Assembly: GCA_033032865.1 (NCBI GenBank) | Contig: JAWHQI010000258.1 | Coordinates: forward strand, 3,968,001-4,032,000 | DNA: 64,000 nucleotides | DNA from: Dactylorhiza incarnata | Lineage: Eukaryota > Streptophyta > Magnoliopsida > Asparagales > Orchidaceae | Direction of reading: 5' to 3' | Shown here: positions 21,331 to 31,231 of the stretch, piece by piece | Layout: every line of letters begins with the position of its first letter | How positions within the stretch are numbered: the stretch's first letter is position 1 | Notes under the pieces: generated by a model | Seen by the model: only the letters and a program-made list of their open reading frames with translations | Database searches by the model: none | What the model was told of the DNA's origin: nothing | Position numbers and translations under genes: made by a program

Positions 21331-22301
21331 TCATGTATCTTCGTTATTTTAATTTCCAGAGATCGATCAAAATCATATTTGACATTATCGACATCCAATC
21401 AAGTTACCATGTCCATTGTCTTTGAATTACGCGTTAAACACTAATTTGAATATCTACAGCTAGTGGGAAATGTTATGAGTTTAATTTAGACACAATCTGG
21501 AAGTTTGTATGAGCATTACATCATAAAATTTAATGTTATTACCTAGGTAATGGCAGTTTTGTAATTTCGGGTGATTGGGCTCCTATTAACTCATAAGTTA
21601 TCCGTCCGCTCATAATTCCATTGTCAATCAACGCCCCAAGCACTATAGAATGGAGCATCTCCCAGGATCTTCGAGCTTCTCAGTTGACTAAACCCAAAAG
21701 AAGGAATTACATATCCAAAATTATAATTACTTGGGACACTAACTCAGATTTGTGTGAATATCATAGGGCTTGTTTGGGTCGGTGGTGGCGGTTGGAGATG
21801 ACAATGTTCTTGAATTGAGCTCTCTCCATGGGGTTAGAATCAAGCATAAAATAGCATTTCGAGAGATTGGTGGTTCCAAATAGAGGGAATTCAAACATGC
21901 AAAAAATAGCAGAGAAAAACGCTCAAACAAACAGAGTCTTAAACACATTTTATAATCATAAAGCCTGAATTTTTTTTACTACTCAGTGTTAAATGGCATG
22001 GGAAAAATTAGATAAAACACAAATGAGCTGCAACTCTTTGTAATGTGCTTTGAAAACACATTTGTGCTTGGGTAAGCAGCGAGAAGAGAAAATAAAGGAG
22101 GTTGCTTAATTTGTATTACAAAATCTGCGGGGCTCGGGAAACAAGAAAACATAGAAGTTGCAAAAGACAAAATAAAGGAGACTAAGATACCCTATGAAGT
22201 TCCAGAAGAAGCCTGAAACTAAAGAAAGACGCATCTAACATGGGATTAGCCAGAAGTAAAACATGGAATCATGTGCGATAACAAAAAGGAACTTAACTAC
22301 A
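21331..22301. other. AT-rich intron sequence with one possible MITE
   Basis: Nothing coding is recognised. A 173-bp segment at 21766-21938 has imperfect ends GGGCTTGTTTGG and (reverse) GACTCTGTTTG and may be an old Tourist-like MITE, flanked by ATA and TTA. Confidence 0.4.
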
Positions 22302-22589
22302 GATCAAATTTTGAAGAAGGTCATGGTTCGGATATGAATTATATATATATAGAATAATATATATATAAGGAGAAATATAATATATGATATCCTTTGGGTT
22401 AAGGTTTTTTAATTATCCCACCATCCGTGAGATATATGTTGAACAGGAGCCGCAAGCCTTTGATTTAAGTAAAGCCACCTGTACATTTCTTTTAAGAACC
22501 GCACAGAACCGTGGAAGTGAGCAACCGCCTGTCTTGGAATTTCGGCCAGGGAGAAGTGCCGCCTGTAGCTTTTGGAAGTGCCGCCCAAC

Positions 22590-22648
<59 letters not shown>

Positions 22649-23121
22649 ACGGAGAGGCCGCCGGCCTCGTGGGGTTCGCCGTAGAGGGAGGTGTTGCCGG
22701 CCTTGGAAGTGAGCCTCCGGCACTGGAGAGGGAGTCGTCGTCGGGCTTGGCAGATCGCCGTTGACGTTGAAGGCTTGCGTGTGTGCAGTTAGCCTTGACG
22801 GCGTTTTGATCTCGGTAGTGGCGTTTTGGTCTCCGGTGGCGGCGTTGGTCTCCGGTGGTGCTTGCGGTTGAACGTCGGACTTCGACGTTGAAGGTTCCGG
22901 TGAACCTTGTGCGTCCGCTAGGCGGATTGCAGTCCAGATCTTCTACTCGCCCGCGGATCGTGCGTGTCCGACGGATCCGCGTATATTTCATCGGACGGTT
23001 AAATTTTCTCCTGTATTTGCATTTATATTTTGATTATATAAATTCTGTGGTTGTTTTTCTGTGTTCTTGTTACCTGCAATTTTATAGCGGTGCCCTGCGG
23101 TTTGCACCTGCTTTCCCAACA
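22302..23121 (+). repeat. 5' LTR of copia F
   Basis: Matches 24732-25520. Carries a (CT)n run at about 22592-22646, a TATATATA region at 22338-22376, and ends CCCAACA before the primer site. Confidence 0.85.
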
Positions 23122-23269
23122 AGTGGTATCAAAGCGAGGTTCGGTAGACGACCGTGATTGGACGTTCTAGGAAGGGTTTGACTGCGGTGGTGAACGACTA
23201 GGTCCTCTTCCCACTCTCTCAGATCCGACCTTTGAACAAATCAGGTCCTCTAGTTTGCTGGGGGAAGCT

Positions 23270-23917
23270 ATGGCAGGGAAGAATTCAGTGTTGGCAAGGT
23301 ATTCAGTGGAGAAGTTTGACGGTAGCGGGAACTTCCGCCTATGGCAGATTCGGGTCAAGGATATGCTGGTTGAGCAGAGGTTGATCCAAGTGAAGGATTC
23401 TGAGTGGACTGAGATGGATGAGCGCGCAACTAGCGTTATTCGGATGTGCGTCGATGATAAGGTGTTGTTCAACATCGGTATTGAAGAGTCCGCTGTCACG
23501 TTGTGGGAGAAGCTCGAGGGACTCTACATGAGCAAGTCGTTGACGGCGAGGCTGTTACTGAAGCAGAGATTGTACGGCCTGAAGATGCAGGAGGGTGGTA
23601 ACCTGCAGGAACACTTCAATGTGTTCAATGGCCTTCTCAACCAACTGCATGTGGTTGGTGTGAAGGTGGAGGAAGAAGACACAGCCCTCTTGCTTCTTAC
23701 CTCGCTCCCAGCGTCATACAAGCACATGGTGACTACGCTCCTGTATGGGAAGGATGCGGTGGGGCTGAAAGAAGTCACGTCGGCGCTGTTATCCAGTCAG
23801 ATGTTAAAGGACCCCACTCCTAGGGGTGACCAGATCTTGGTAGCGCATGGACGCGGGAGGAGTTTTGACAGAGGATCGAGAGTGCACGAGCTCGGTCGGC
23901 GTCGAAGAAGGCAGTGA
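23270..23917 (+). CDS. copia F Gag
   Basis: ATG at 23270 (MAGKNSVLARYSVEKFDG). It has the copia gag (UBN2-type) fold signature: FDGSGNFRLWQIRVKDMLVE, ESAVTLWEKLEGLYMSKSL, LKQRLYGLKMQEGGNLQEH, LLTSLPASYKHMVTTLLYG. Length 215 codons. It ends in an Arg-rich stretch and overlaps the next frame by 4 bases; the natural family has gag and protease in one frame, so a 1-base change near 23900 has probably split them. Confidence 0.85.
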   Translation: MAGKNSVLARYSVEKFDGSGNFRLWQIRVKDMLVEQRLIQVKDSEWTEMDERATSVIRMCVDDKVLFNIGIEESAVTLWEKLEGLYMSKSLTARLLLKQRLYGLKMQEGGNLQEHFNVFNGLLNQLHVVGVKVEEEDTALLLLTSLPASYKHMVTTLLYGKDAVGLKEVTSALLSSQMLKDPTPRGDQILVAHGRGRSFDRGSRVHELGRRRRRQ

Positions 23918-24561
23918 CGTGTTACCACTGCAGACAGGTTGGTCACATTAGGAGAAATTGTCTGCAGCGTGCAGGAAGTTCTGGAACTTCGAAGGATGTC
24001 CAAGATGCGGGCTTAGTGACATTGGACCTGGAAGGAGATGACGGATTCTATTGCGTCACTGAGAGTCAGAGTGACTCTGATAGCTGGATATTGGATTCTG
24101 GTGCTTCGCAGCACATTTGCTCAGATGCGGTGATGTTCAGTTCACTGGAGGTGACGACTGGGTCGGTCTTTCTGGGTGACGGCTCAGCATGCGAGGTCAG
24201 GGGGACAAGGACGGTGGACATCAGGACGCATGACGGAGCAGTGCGTAGGCTCGAGCGGGTACATCAGGTACCCAAGCTACGCAGGAATCTGATATCGTTG
24301 GGCAGATTGGACTCCGGTGGGTGCAATTTTGCATCGAGAGGTGGAGTTCTGACGGTGAGGCGAGGGCGCACTGTGCTCATGCGAGCTGTGCAGCGCAGTA
24401 GTTTGTACTGGCTGATGGGGACCACGATGCGAGGTGGTGTGCCCATGTTTTCTGCGGCCGACAGGGTGGATGGTCGAGGTGGTGCAGGGGATCGCCCTTC
24501 TGGTAGTCTGACTAGGCGAGTCAGATTCAGCGATCCGGTTGCGTCGACATTCAGGGGTTGA
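23914..24561 (+). CDS. copia F zinc knuckle and aspartic protease
   Basis: Begins at the end of gag with the CCHC knuckle CYHCRQVGHIRRNC, then the aspartic protease motif WILDSGASQHIC and a VPKLRRNLISLGRLDSGG segment, typical of copia protease and pre-integrase junction. It ends RRVRFSDPVASTFRG and stop. All downstream pol domains are missing, so the frame joins a protease region to a short tail and then the LTR. Confidence 0.85.
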   Translation: MTCYHCRQVGHIRRNCLQRAGSSGTSKDVQDAGLVTLDLEGDDGFYCVTESQSDSDSWILDSGASQHICSDAVMFSSLEVTTGSVFLGDGSACEVRGTRTVDIRTHDGAVRRLERVHQVPKLRRNLISLGRLDSGGCNFASRGGVLTVRRGRTVLMRAVQRSSLYWLMGTTMRGGVPMFSAADRVDGRGGAGDRPSGSLTRRVRFSDPVASTFRG

Positions 24562-24731
24562 GCCCGAGCAGGGATGAGTCGACTGGAGCAGGTCGGCTGA
24601 CGCCTCAGTTTTTGGGGTGGTGCTTCGAGCAGTGTTGCTTCGCGCAGTCGATGCTTTATGAAGTGTTGCCTTGTGCAGTTGGAGTGCTTCATGCAGGTGG
24701 TGGCTCCAGATCCCGAACCAAGGTGGTGAAT

Positions 24732-25520
24732 TGTTAAATTTTGGTTCGGATATGAATTATATATATATAGAATAATATATATATAAGGAGAAATATAATA
24801 TATGATATCCTTTGGGTTAAGGTTTTTTAATTATCCCACCATCCGTGAGATATATGTTGAACAGGAGCCGCAAGCCTTTGATTTAAATAAAGCCACCTGT
24901 ACATTTCTTTTAAGAACCGCACAGAACCGTGGAAGTGAGCAACCGCCTGTCTTGGAGTTTCGGCCAGGGAGAAGTGCCGCCTGTAGCTTTTGGAAGTGCC
25001 CAACTTCCTCTCTCTCTCCTCCGTTTCTCTCTCTCTCTCTCTCGACGGAGAGGCCGCCGGCCTCGTGGGGTTCGCCGTTGGAGAGGGAGGTGTTGCCGGC
25101 CTTGGAAGTGAGCCTCCGGCACTGGAGAGGGAGTCGTCGTCGGGCTTGGTGGATCGTCGTTGACGTTGAAGGCTTGCGTGTGTGCAGTTAGCCTTGACGG
25201 CGTTTTGATCTCGGTGGTGGTGTTTTGGTCTCCGGTGGCGGCGTTGGTCTCCGGTGGTGGTTGCGATTGAACGTCGGACTTCGACGTTGAAGGTTCCGGT
25301 GAACCTTGTGCGTCCGCTAGGCGGATTGCAGTCCAGATCATCTACTCGCCCGCGGATCGTGCGTGTCCGACGGATCCGCGTATATTTCATCGGACGGTTA
25401 AATTTTCTCCTGTATTTGCATTTATATTTTGATTATATAAATTCTGTGGTTGTTTTTCTGTGTTCTTGTTACCTGCAATTTTATAGCGGTGCCCTGCGGT
25501 TTGCACCTGATTTTCGAACA
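24732..25520 (+). repeat. 3' LTR of copia F
   Basis: TGTTAAATTTTGG to TTTTCGAACA, 789 bp; preceded by GGTGGTGAAT, a weak polypurine tract. Confidence 0.88.
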
Positions 25521-26328
25521 CTAAGCACGTACACATAGGCTATTACTACAATTTGAATTAATAAAAGAATCTAAAAATCAAATAAAATTTGAACTTTTGA
25601 ACCGAACATCATATAATACAAACATTATCTTCAGAAAACTATAAGCTTCAAGATACAAATCAGATTAACCAAGGGAGGAAGAGTATTTAAATACTTTAAT
25701 TTTTATTCTTAATATACATGGATTTCATAAAAGAATTACGGTAGTTATGCAAGTGTTTGATAACAAGAATTGGTGATAATACTTGGTTTTAAGAGAACCA
25801 AGGTTAGATTCGATGGTCTCACAAAACCAGAATATATTTTGGGTATTAAGAAATCGTTGCTTATTTTCTTACTTTTGGAAAATCTTAATTGTTCCTGTCT
25901 ATAGAATTGGTTAAATTAATGCTTATTTATAGATTTTTTGGCTTTTTACAAAAAGAATCAAATTATAAAGTTATACCCTTTACTCACAAATAAATTAGCA
26001 TAAGATAAAGGTACATAATTAAAATGGAGAAGAGAGGCATGAATAATATGTGAAAAAAGAATAGCGTGAAAACCTAAGAAAATTGAGAAAATTGGAATTA
26101 GGTTTTCCATGCTATATGGATTCTAAGTGCCAAGGAATAAATAGGTTATTCACATGCAAATAAAGCATCATGGAAATAAGAAGGTTGTAATGAATGTGTG
26201 ATGAAATTTGGACCAATAAAGTGAAAAATGATTTCATTAGATTGGAGAATGAAATGGACATCTTTAAATTAAAATGGTGGAAAATAGACTTGGGTCATTC
26301 AAGAAATATAATTAGAAGCAAAAGTGTT
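25521..26328. other. AT-rich intron sequence
   Basis: No open frame or repeat recognised. Confidence 0.4.
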
Positions 26329-26521
26329 TGTTAACTAGAGAATAAAATGAGCCAATATTTTATTATTCTCATACAAATATATATTTCATACATTGTACAA
26401 TGGGTATCCTTTCATAGAGAGAGGGAGAGAGAGCTAAGTACAACCCAAGATGTGTGACTAAAGGACGAGCATAAGAGGAGAGAAGTCTTATGGGCCTAAA
26501 TACATGGGCTTTTAATTAACA
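26329..26521 (-). repeat. 3' LTR of copia B
   Basis: 193 bp, TGTTAACTAGAG to TTTTAATTAACA as written on the plus strand; GAGA-rich run near 26417-26432. Confidence 0.9.
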
Positions 26522-29236
26522 CTCCCCCGCAAGTTGGAGTGTACAAATCATAGGCTCCAAGCTTGAAGAGAAATTGCCGATATAGGGGGTGAGACAAGGC
26601 CTTAGTGAGGATATCGGAGATTTGATCGGCAGACCGCACATGTCGTAGAATCAATTTCTGAAGTTGAACATTTTCCCGAACAAAATGGCAATCAACTTCA
26701 ATATGCTTTGTACACTCATGAAACACTGGGTTCTCGGCGATGTGAATAGCAGCTTAACTATCGCAAAAGAGAATAGCTGGTGATGGAAGTTTGACACTAA
26801 AATCAGTGAGGAGACTTTCTAGCCATGTAAGTTCTGAGACGGCGGTTTGAAAATGAGAGACAAGGTGTTGCTTGATTTGAGTGATGTCGGGAAGATCATC
26901 ACCAATAACAAGGATGTCATCAACGTAGACTAGAAGAACCACTGTGCCAAATGAACGTTGTCGAATAAATAGGGAGAAATCTGTCGAGCTTCGGGTGAAG
27001 GCAAACTCACGAACCACCTGACTAAACTTCTCAAACCATGCCTGTGGAGACTGTTTGAGGTCATAGAGAGATTTCTTCAAATGACAGACAAGGGACTCCC
27101 CAGTGGTTGTATAACCAGGAGGTTGTTGCAAATACACAGTCTCCAAAAGATCACCGTTAAGTAAAGCGTTTTTAATGTCAAGCTGATGGAGCGGCCAATG
27201 GAGATGAACGACAAGTAAGAGTCACGAACGGTGTTGAGTTTTGCCAACGGAAAAAAAGTCTCTTCATAATCAAGGTCGTGTTGTTGAGTAAAAACTCTGG
27301 CAACAAGACGGGCCTTGAGGCGATCAACAGTCATTTGAATGATGCTTCACAGTGAATAGTCACTTACAGCTCACAGTATGTTGATTAGGAGGAAGAGGAA
27401 CAAGGTCCCAAGTGTGGTTAGTCCAAAGTGCAGCCATTTCCATCCATTGTCGCACGCCACCCCGAATGTTGAAGGGCTTCCTGCACATAAGAGGGAGTGG
27501 AAATAGATGATAGAGGTCGCAAACCTGCGCAAATCAGAGGAGAGGCGATACAGGGAAACATAATTTGAGAGTGGATGCGCGGTGGAGGGTGTCATCAAAT
27601 CAACAGCTTGCAGAGTATCAGTAGTAGATTGTGGTTGTCGCGGGGTACCAGATCGAGGAGAACGGTGAGAGTAGACACGAAGAGGAGCCAAGGCAGGCGG
27701 TGGTGTTGGTAGTAAAGGTTGTAAAGGAGAATTGGTAGGAACAAGAGGACGTGGGAGATCAGGACGTGACATTGACGTGGTGACGGATTGATGGAAATGA
27801 TGATTTTCCAAGAAAGGTGACATCAGCAGACGTGATCAGCTTCTGAGTGGAGGGAGAGTAACAGACATAGCCCTTCTGGGTGCGTGAATACCCAACGAAC
27901 ATGTAGCGCATGGCACGAGGGGTCAGCTTGTCAACGGGAGGACCCATATGGTGAATGTAGCAAACGCAGCTAAAGACCCGCGGGGTCAGGGGGAAGGGAG
28001 GGCGGTCAGGAAATAGGAGAGAGAAGGAGGTCGCAAATTGGAGGATGGACGAGGGCATGTGGTTGATGAGATAACAAGCAGTGGATACAACAAAATTCCA
28101 ATAGGTAGTGGGGACCTGCATCTGGAATAAGAGAGATCGAGCGACTTCGAGAAGGTGAAGGTTCTTTCGCTCAGCAACGCCATTCTGTTGTGGCATGTAC
28201 GCACAGGAGGTTTGGTGGATGATGCCCAACGAGGTGCAAAATTTCTGGAAAGCATGCCCAGTGTATTCGCGCGCATTATAAGTTCAAAGAATTTTGATAG
28301 CACGAGTAAATTGCGTTTGGGTTTCCACGGTAAAGAAGCGGAAAATTGACAGAAGCTCAGAGCGATCACGCGTCATATATAACCAAGTCATGCGTGAATA
28401 ATCATCAATAAACATAACAAACTAGCGATAATCAGATATACTGACAGTTTTATAGGGACCCCAGATATCATAATGTACTAAATCAAAAGAAGCAGTGCTC
28501 CGAGTACAATGAGGAAAAACAGAGCAATATTATTTCTCATAGATACATGATTCACAATTAAAAGGGGAAAAAGATACATCGGGGAGAGCCTTCGGGAGAA
28601 TGGGAAGAGGAGCATGAACCGATACGTTGATGCCAATCAGCAGAGCTGGCGGAAGAGAGTGGAGGAAGGAAGATCTGAAGTGTAGATCTCATTGCAAAGC
28701 CGCCCCGTACCAATGATATTTCGCGTTTGACGATCCTGCACAACAAAAGAAGAGGAAGAGAAGGTAATTAGGCAATCACGATCATGAGTTAGGTGGCTGA
28801 CAAATAGCAAATTGAATTGAGAGTCAGGGACATGAAGAACAGAGCGGAGAGGTAGAAAAGGGGTGAGCAACGCATCGCCAGAGCCGGCAACGGGAGTGGT
28901 GTCGTCGTTTGCCACTGTAATGAACTTCGAACACGGAGAGTACAAGTACTGAGAGGGCTGTTGTGGAGAGACGTGATTAGTGGCTCCGGAGTCCACAATC
29001 CAGGAGGAGCCAAGAGGAAAGGTAGAGAGGTCGGCATGGGAGGAGGAGGCCACGGGGCCAGAGTTGCGAGCAATCAGTTTCCGCAGGTGGCGGAGTTCGT
29101 CCAGCAGAATGTCGATTTCAGTGCGGGGACAAAGGCGGTTAGTGAATCGACGACTGCAAAAATCATCAAAGGGAGGGCGAGCAGCAACAGAAGACAGACC
29201 GTTGCGCGGGCTAGAAAAAGTCGCAGGTGTTCTCAT
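26522..29236 (-). pseudogene. copia B protease, integrase, RT and RNase H, deleted and frameshifted
   Basis: From 29236 downward: a short gag end, protease (WIVDSGATNHVSPQQ), pre-integrase (ADWHQRIGSCSSSHS, degraded), integrase core with shifts, then QNGVAERKNLHLLEVARSLL and YWNFVVSTACYLINHMPSS, an RS-Pro-rich linker, and RT with YLQQPPGYTTTGES, KKSLYDLKQSPQAWF and the catalytic YVDDILVIG. Near 26844 the frame goes straight from HLVSHFQT (RT) to AVSELTWLESLL (RNase H), skipping roughly 150 residues of the usual protein. RNase H then ends with HECTKHIEVDCHFVRE. Confidence 0.85.
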
Positions 29237-30447
29237 GACTTGTTATTGGTGAGGGAGATCGGCAAGAGGAAGAGCTCGGCAAATGGAGGTCGGCAAATGG
29301 GAGCTGGTCCGAGCACAAACGAGCAGAGGCACGCAAGGAGGTCTCGGACGCGGCGGACTTGGCGAGGAGCAGATACGAGCACAAATGGGAGCTCACAACG
29401 GCGAGCAGAGACACGGCCAGAAGGAAAAGCACTCATGAGAAGGTCTCGCACGAACATGGTTGCGCCCAGGAGAAGGTCTTGCACGAACACAGCTGCGAGC
29501 GAAGGAGGCTGCGGGCATAGGAGGCGCGGCCAGAAGGAAAAACACCCAGGTGAAGGTTCTGCGTGAACATTGCGGGCACGTCACTGCGACATGGCGAGTT
29601 CAGCGAGAGAGGAAGGAGAACACGGTCTTGACGAGCTGAAGAGACATGAAGAGACACGAACATCGTGGATGCGATCACAAACAGAGGGCCATCGAGCACA
29701 GCGGAACGCGAATAGGCGAACTCCGTTGTTGCGAACACCGAGCGAGCACGCTAACATCGTGGCCAGCAAACAGGCGAACTTCGAGCACAGCGAGCAGGCG
29801 CACTCCGTGGATGCGAACTCTGAGCACATCGAGCACGCGAACACCTTGTCCAGCGAACAGGCGAACTTCGAGCACAGCGAACAGGCGAACTCCGTGGACG
29901 CGAGAGTTACAGCGAGCACAGCGGCAAGATCACACGAGAAGGAATCGGTAAGGCTGCGTGAGGAGAGGCGAGCGAACAGGAGAATCTGAAAGGCGAACGG
30001 GAGCAGAGTGTCCGCGATTAGGCATGAATGATGGTAGACAGATGGACGGCGGTGGGACCCACCAGGCAACGACAAAAAACTATAAAAGGAAGCAGAGTGG
30101 GGATGGGGGGCAGGGAGGGAAGAGAGAGACACGTAGAGCTCAGAGGAGAGGTGCGGGTAGAGATTTGAGACCGCAGGAGGGCGCGGGAAAGGCGAGTCTG
30201 CAGGAAGAGGGGCTCAAGCCGAGCGAGAAAAAAAAAACTTCAGGATTCGTGTTGCTCCCACTAGCCGAGCCTATAAAAAGGCAGGGGGTTCATAAATCAC
30301 GGCAGACGGGCGAAAGAGCCATGCGGAGACTGCGAACGCTGCGCGGTTACAAAGGAAGGGGTCGCGGATAGGCCAAATGTAGAAGGGACCTAAGCCACGA
30401 AAGCAAAGGCTCAATTGGGCGCAATCAAGGCGAACGGATCAACCTAG
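29237..30447 (-). other. copia B leader with degenerate GC-rich repeats; gag absent
   Basis: Where gag would lie there is only GC-rich repeat DNA. A repeat of 87 bp is clear (CCAGCRAACAGGCGAACTTC at 29763 and 29850), inside many copies of GCGAACAC- and GAGCACA-type words (29690-29920). Open frames on both strands are by-products of this composition. Similar leaders are found in copia A and at 42780-43342. Confidence 0.65.
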
Positions 30448-30458
30448 CTATGATACCA

Positions 30459-30640
30459 TGTTAACTAGAGAATCAAATGAGCCAATATTTTATTATTCTC
30501 ATAAAACTATATATCTTATACATTGTACAATTGGTATACTTTTATAGAGAGAGGGAGAGAGAGCTAAGTACAACCCAAAATGTGGGACTAAAGGAGGAGC
30601 ATAAGAGGAGAGAGGCCTTATGGGCCTAAAAAATTTAACA
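30459..30640 (-). repeat. 5' LTR of copia B
   Basis: 182 bp; lacks 12 bp found in the other LTR near its end; next to the primer site. Confidence 0.9.
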
Positions 30641-31223
30641 GTGTCAAAGTTAGTGGGTAAAAGCAAATAATGTGGAAGATTAGAAAATGATAACATAAAT
30701 GTAACATGGCAAGGGTTTATGTAGTGTAGTATTTAGCTATAAATACATTTATATATATATAAATATCCTCTTATAGTGTAACGATGTTCACCATTTGTTT
30801 CATCCTGGCTGTCCATTTTAGATCAAAATCAATCCTCTTCAAAGAAAAAAACAATCTTGGTCATTGATTTAAAATAAAAATTACTATCACTCTTATTTTT
30901 GCCCCAGGTCACGGCAATACCTCCACCCCCCACTCTGGTGTAATGGTGTGCACAGGCGGAGGTACTGTCGTGACATGTGTACTGTCGCGGCTGCACGGGG
31001 GTCCCCCGTGCACTGTCACTCGTATATATATAAACGTTATATTCTACGTAACAAAAATCTTAGTTATGTCATCATAATATAAATCACAAAAGTTAAGAAT
31101 ATGGATAGTGAACATAACATGAAAGATAGTGGTTACTAGGGGAAACTAATAATATTGTTATTTGCATATCCTAAAACCTACAAGAAACAATTTGTGTTAT
31201 ATGATCTATTTTATATCACATCT
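30641..31223. other. intron sequence with small inverted repeats
   Basis: Mostly AT-rich. At 30908-30974 GTCACGGCAATACCTCC pairs with GGAGGTACTGTCGTGAC, and at 30990-31009 GCACGGGGGTCCCCCGTGC is a near-perfect palindrome. No gene seen. Confidence 0.45.
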
Positions 31224-31231
31224 ATCTTGAC

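Larger units (their letters stand above)
22302..25520 (+). mobile_element. copia retrotransposon F with gag and protease only
   Basis: Two LTRs of about 0.8 kb (22302-23121 and 24732-25520) are almost identical apart from a longer CT repeat and about 11 extra bases near the start of the left copy. A primer site TGGTATCAAAGCG (23124 on) follows the left LTR. The internal part is only 1.6 kb: gag, zinc knuckle, protease, and a short tail. Integrase, RT and RNase H are absent. It must depend on enzymes from another element. No clear target duplication is seen (left start is uncertain). Confidence 0.88.
26329..30640 (-). mobile_element. copia retrotransposon B with both LTRs, internally deleted
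   Basis: LTRs at 26329-26521 (3') and 30459-30640 (5') differ by about 8% plus a 12-bp gap by eye. The flanking 5 bp are GTGTT and GTGTC. The minus strand has a polypurine tract CGGGGGAG next to the 3' LTR and a primer site complementary to tRNA-Met (30448-30458) next to the 5' LTR. Most of gag is missing, and RT is joined to RNase H by a deletion. The divergence between LTRs indicates an old insertion. Confidence 0.92.

Noticed and set aside
22409..22991. Minus-strand frames with long Glu-Arg repeats in the LTR of copia F
   Set aside because: They are translations of the CT microsatellite and LTR; the same appears in the right LTR.
29570..29989. Repeat-containing frames in the copia B leader
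   Set aside because: Open on both strands because of GC-rich repeats; not conserved between A, B and K.
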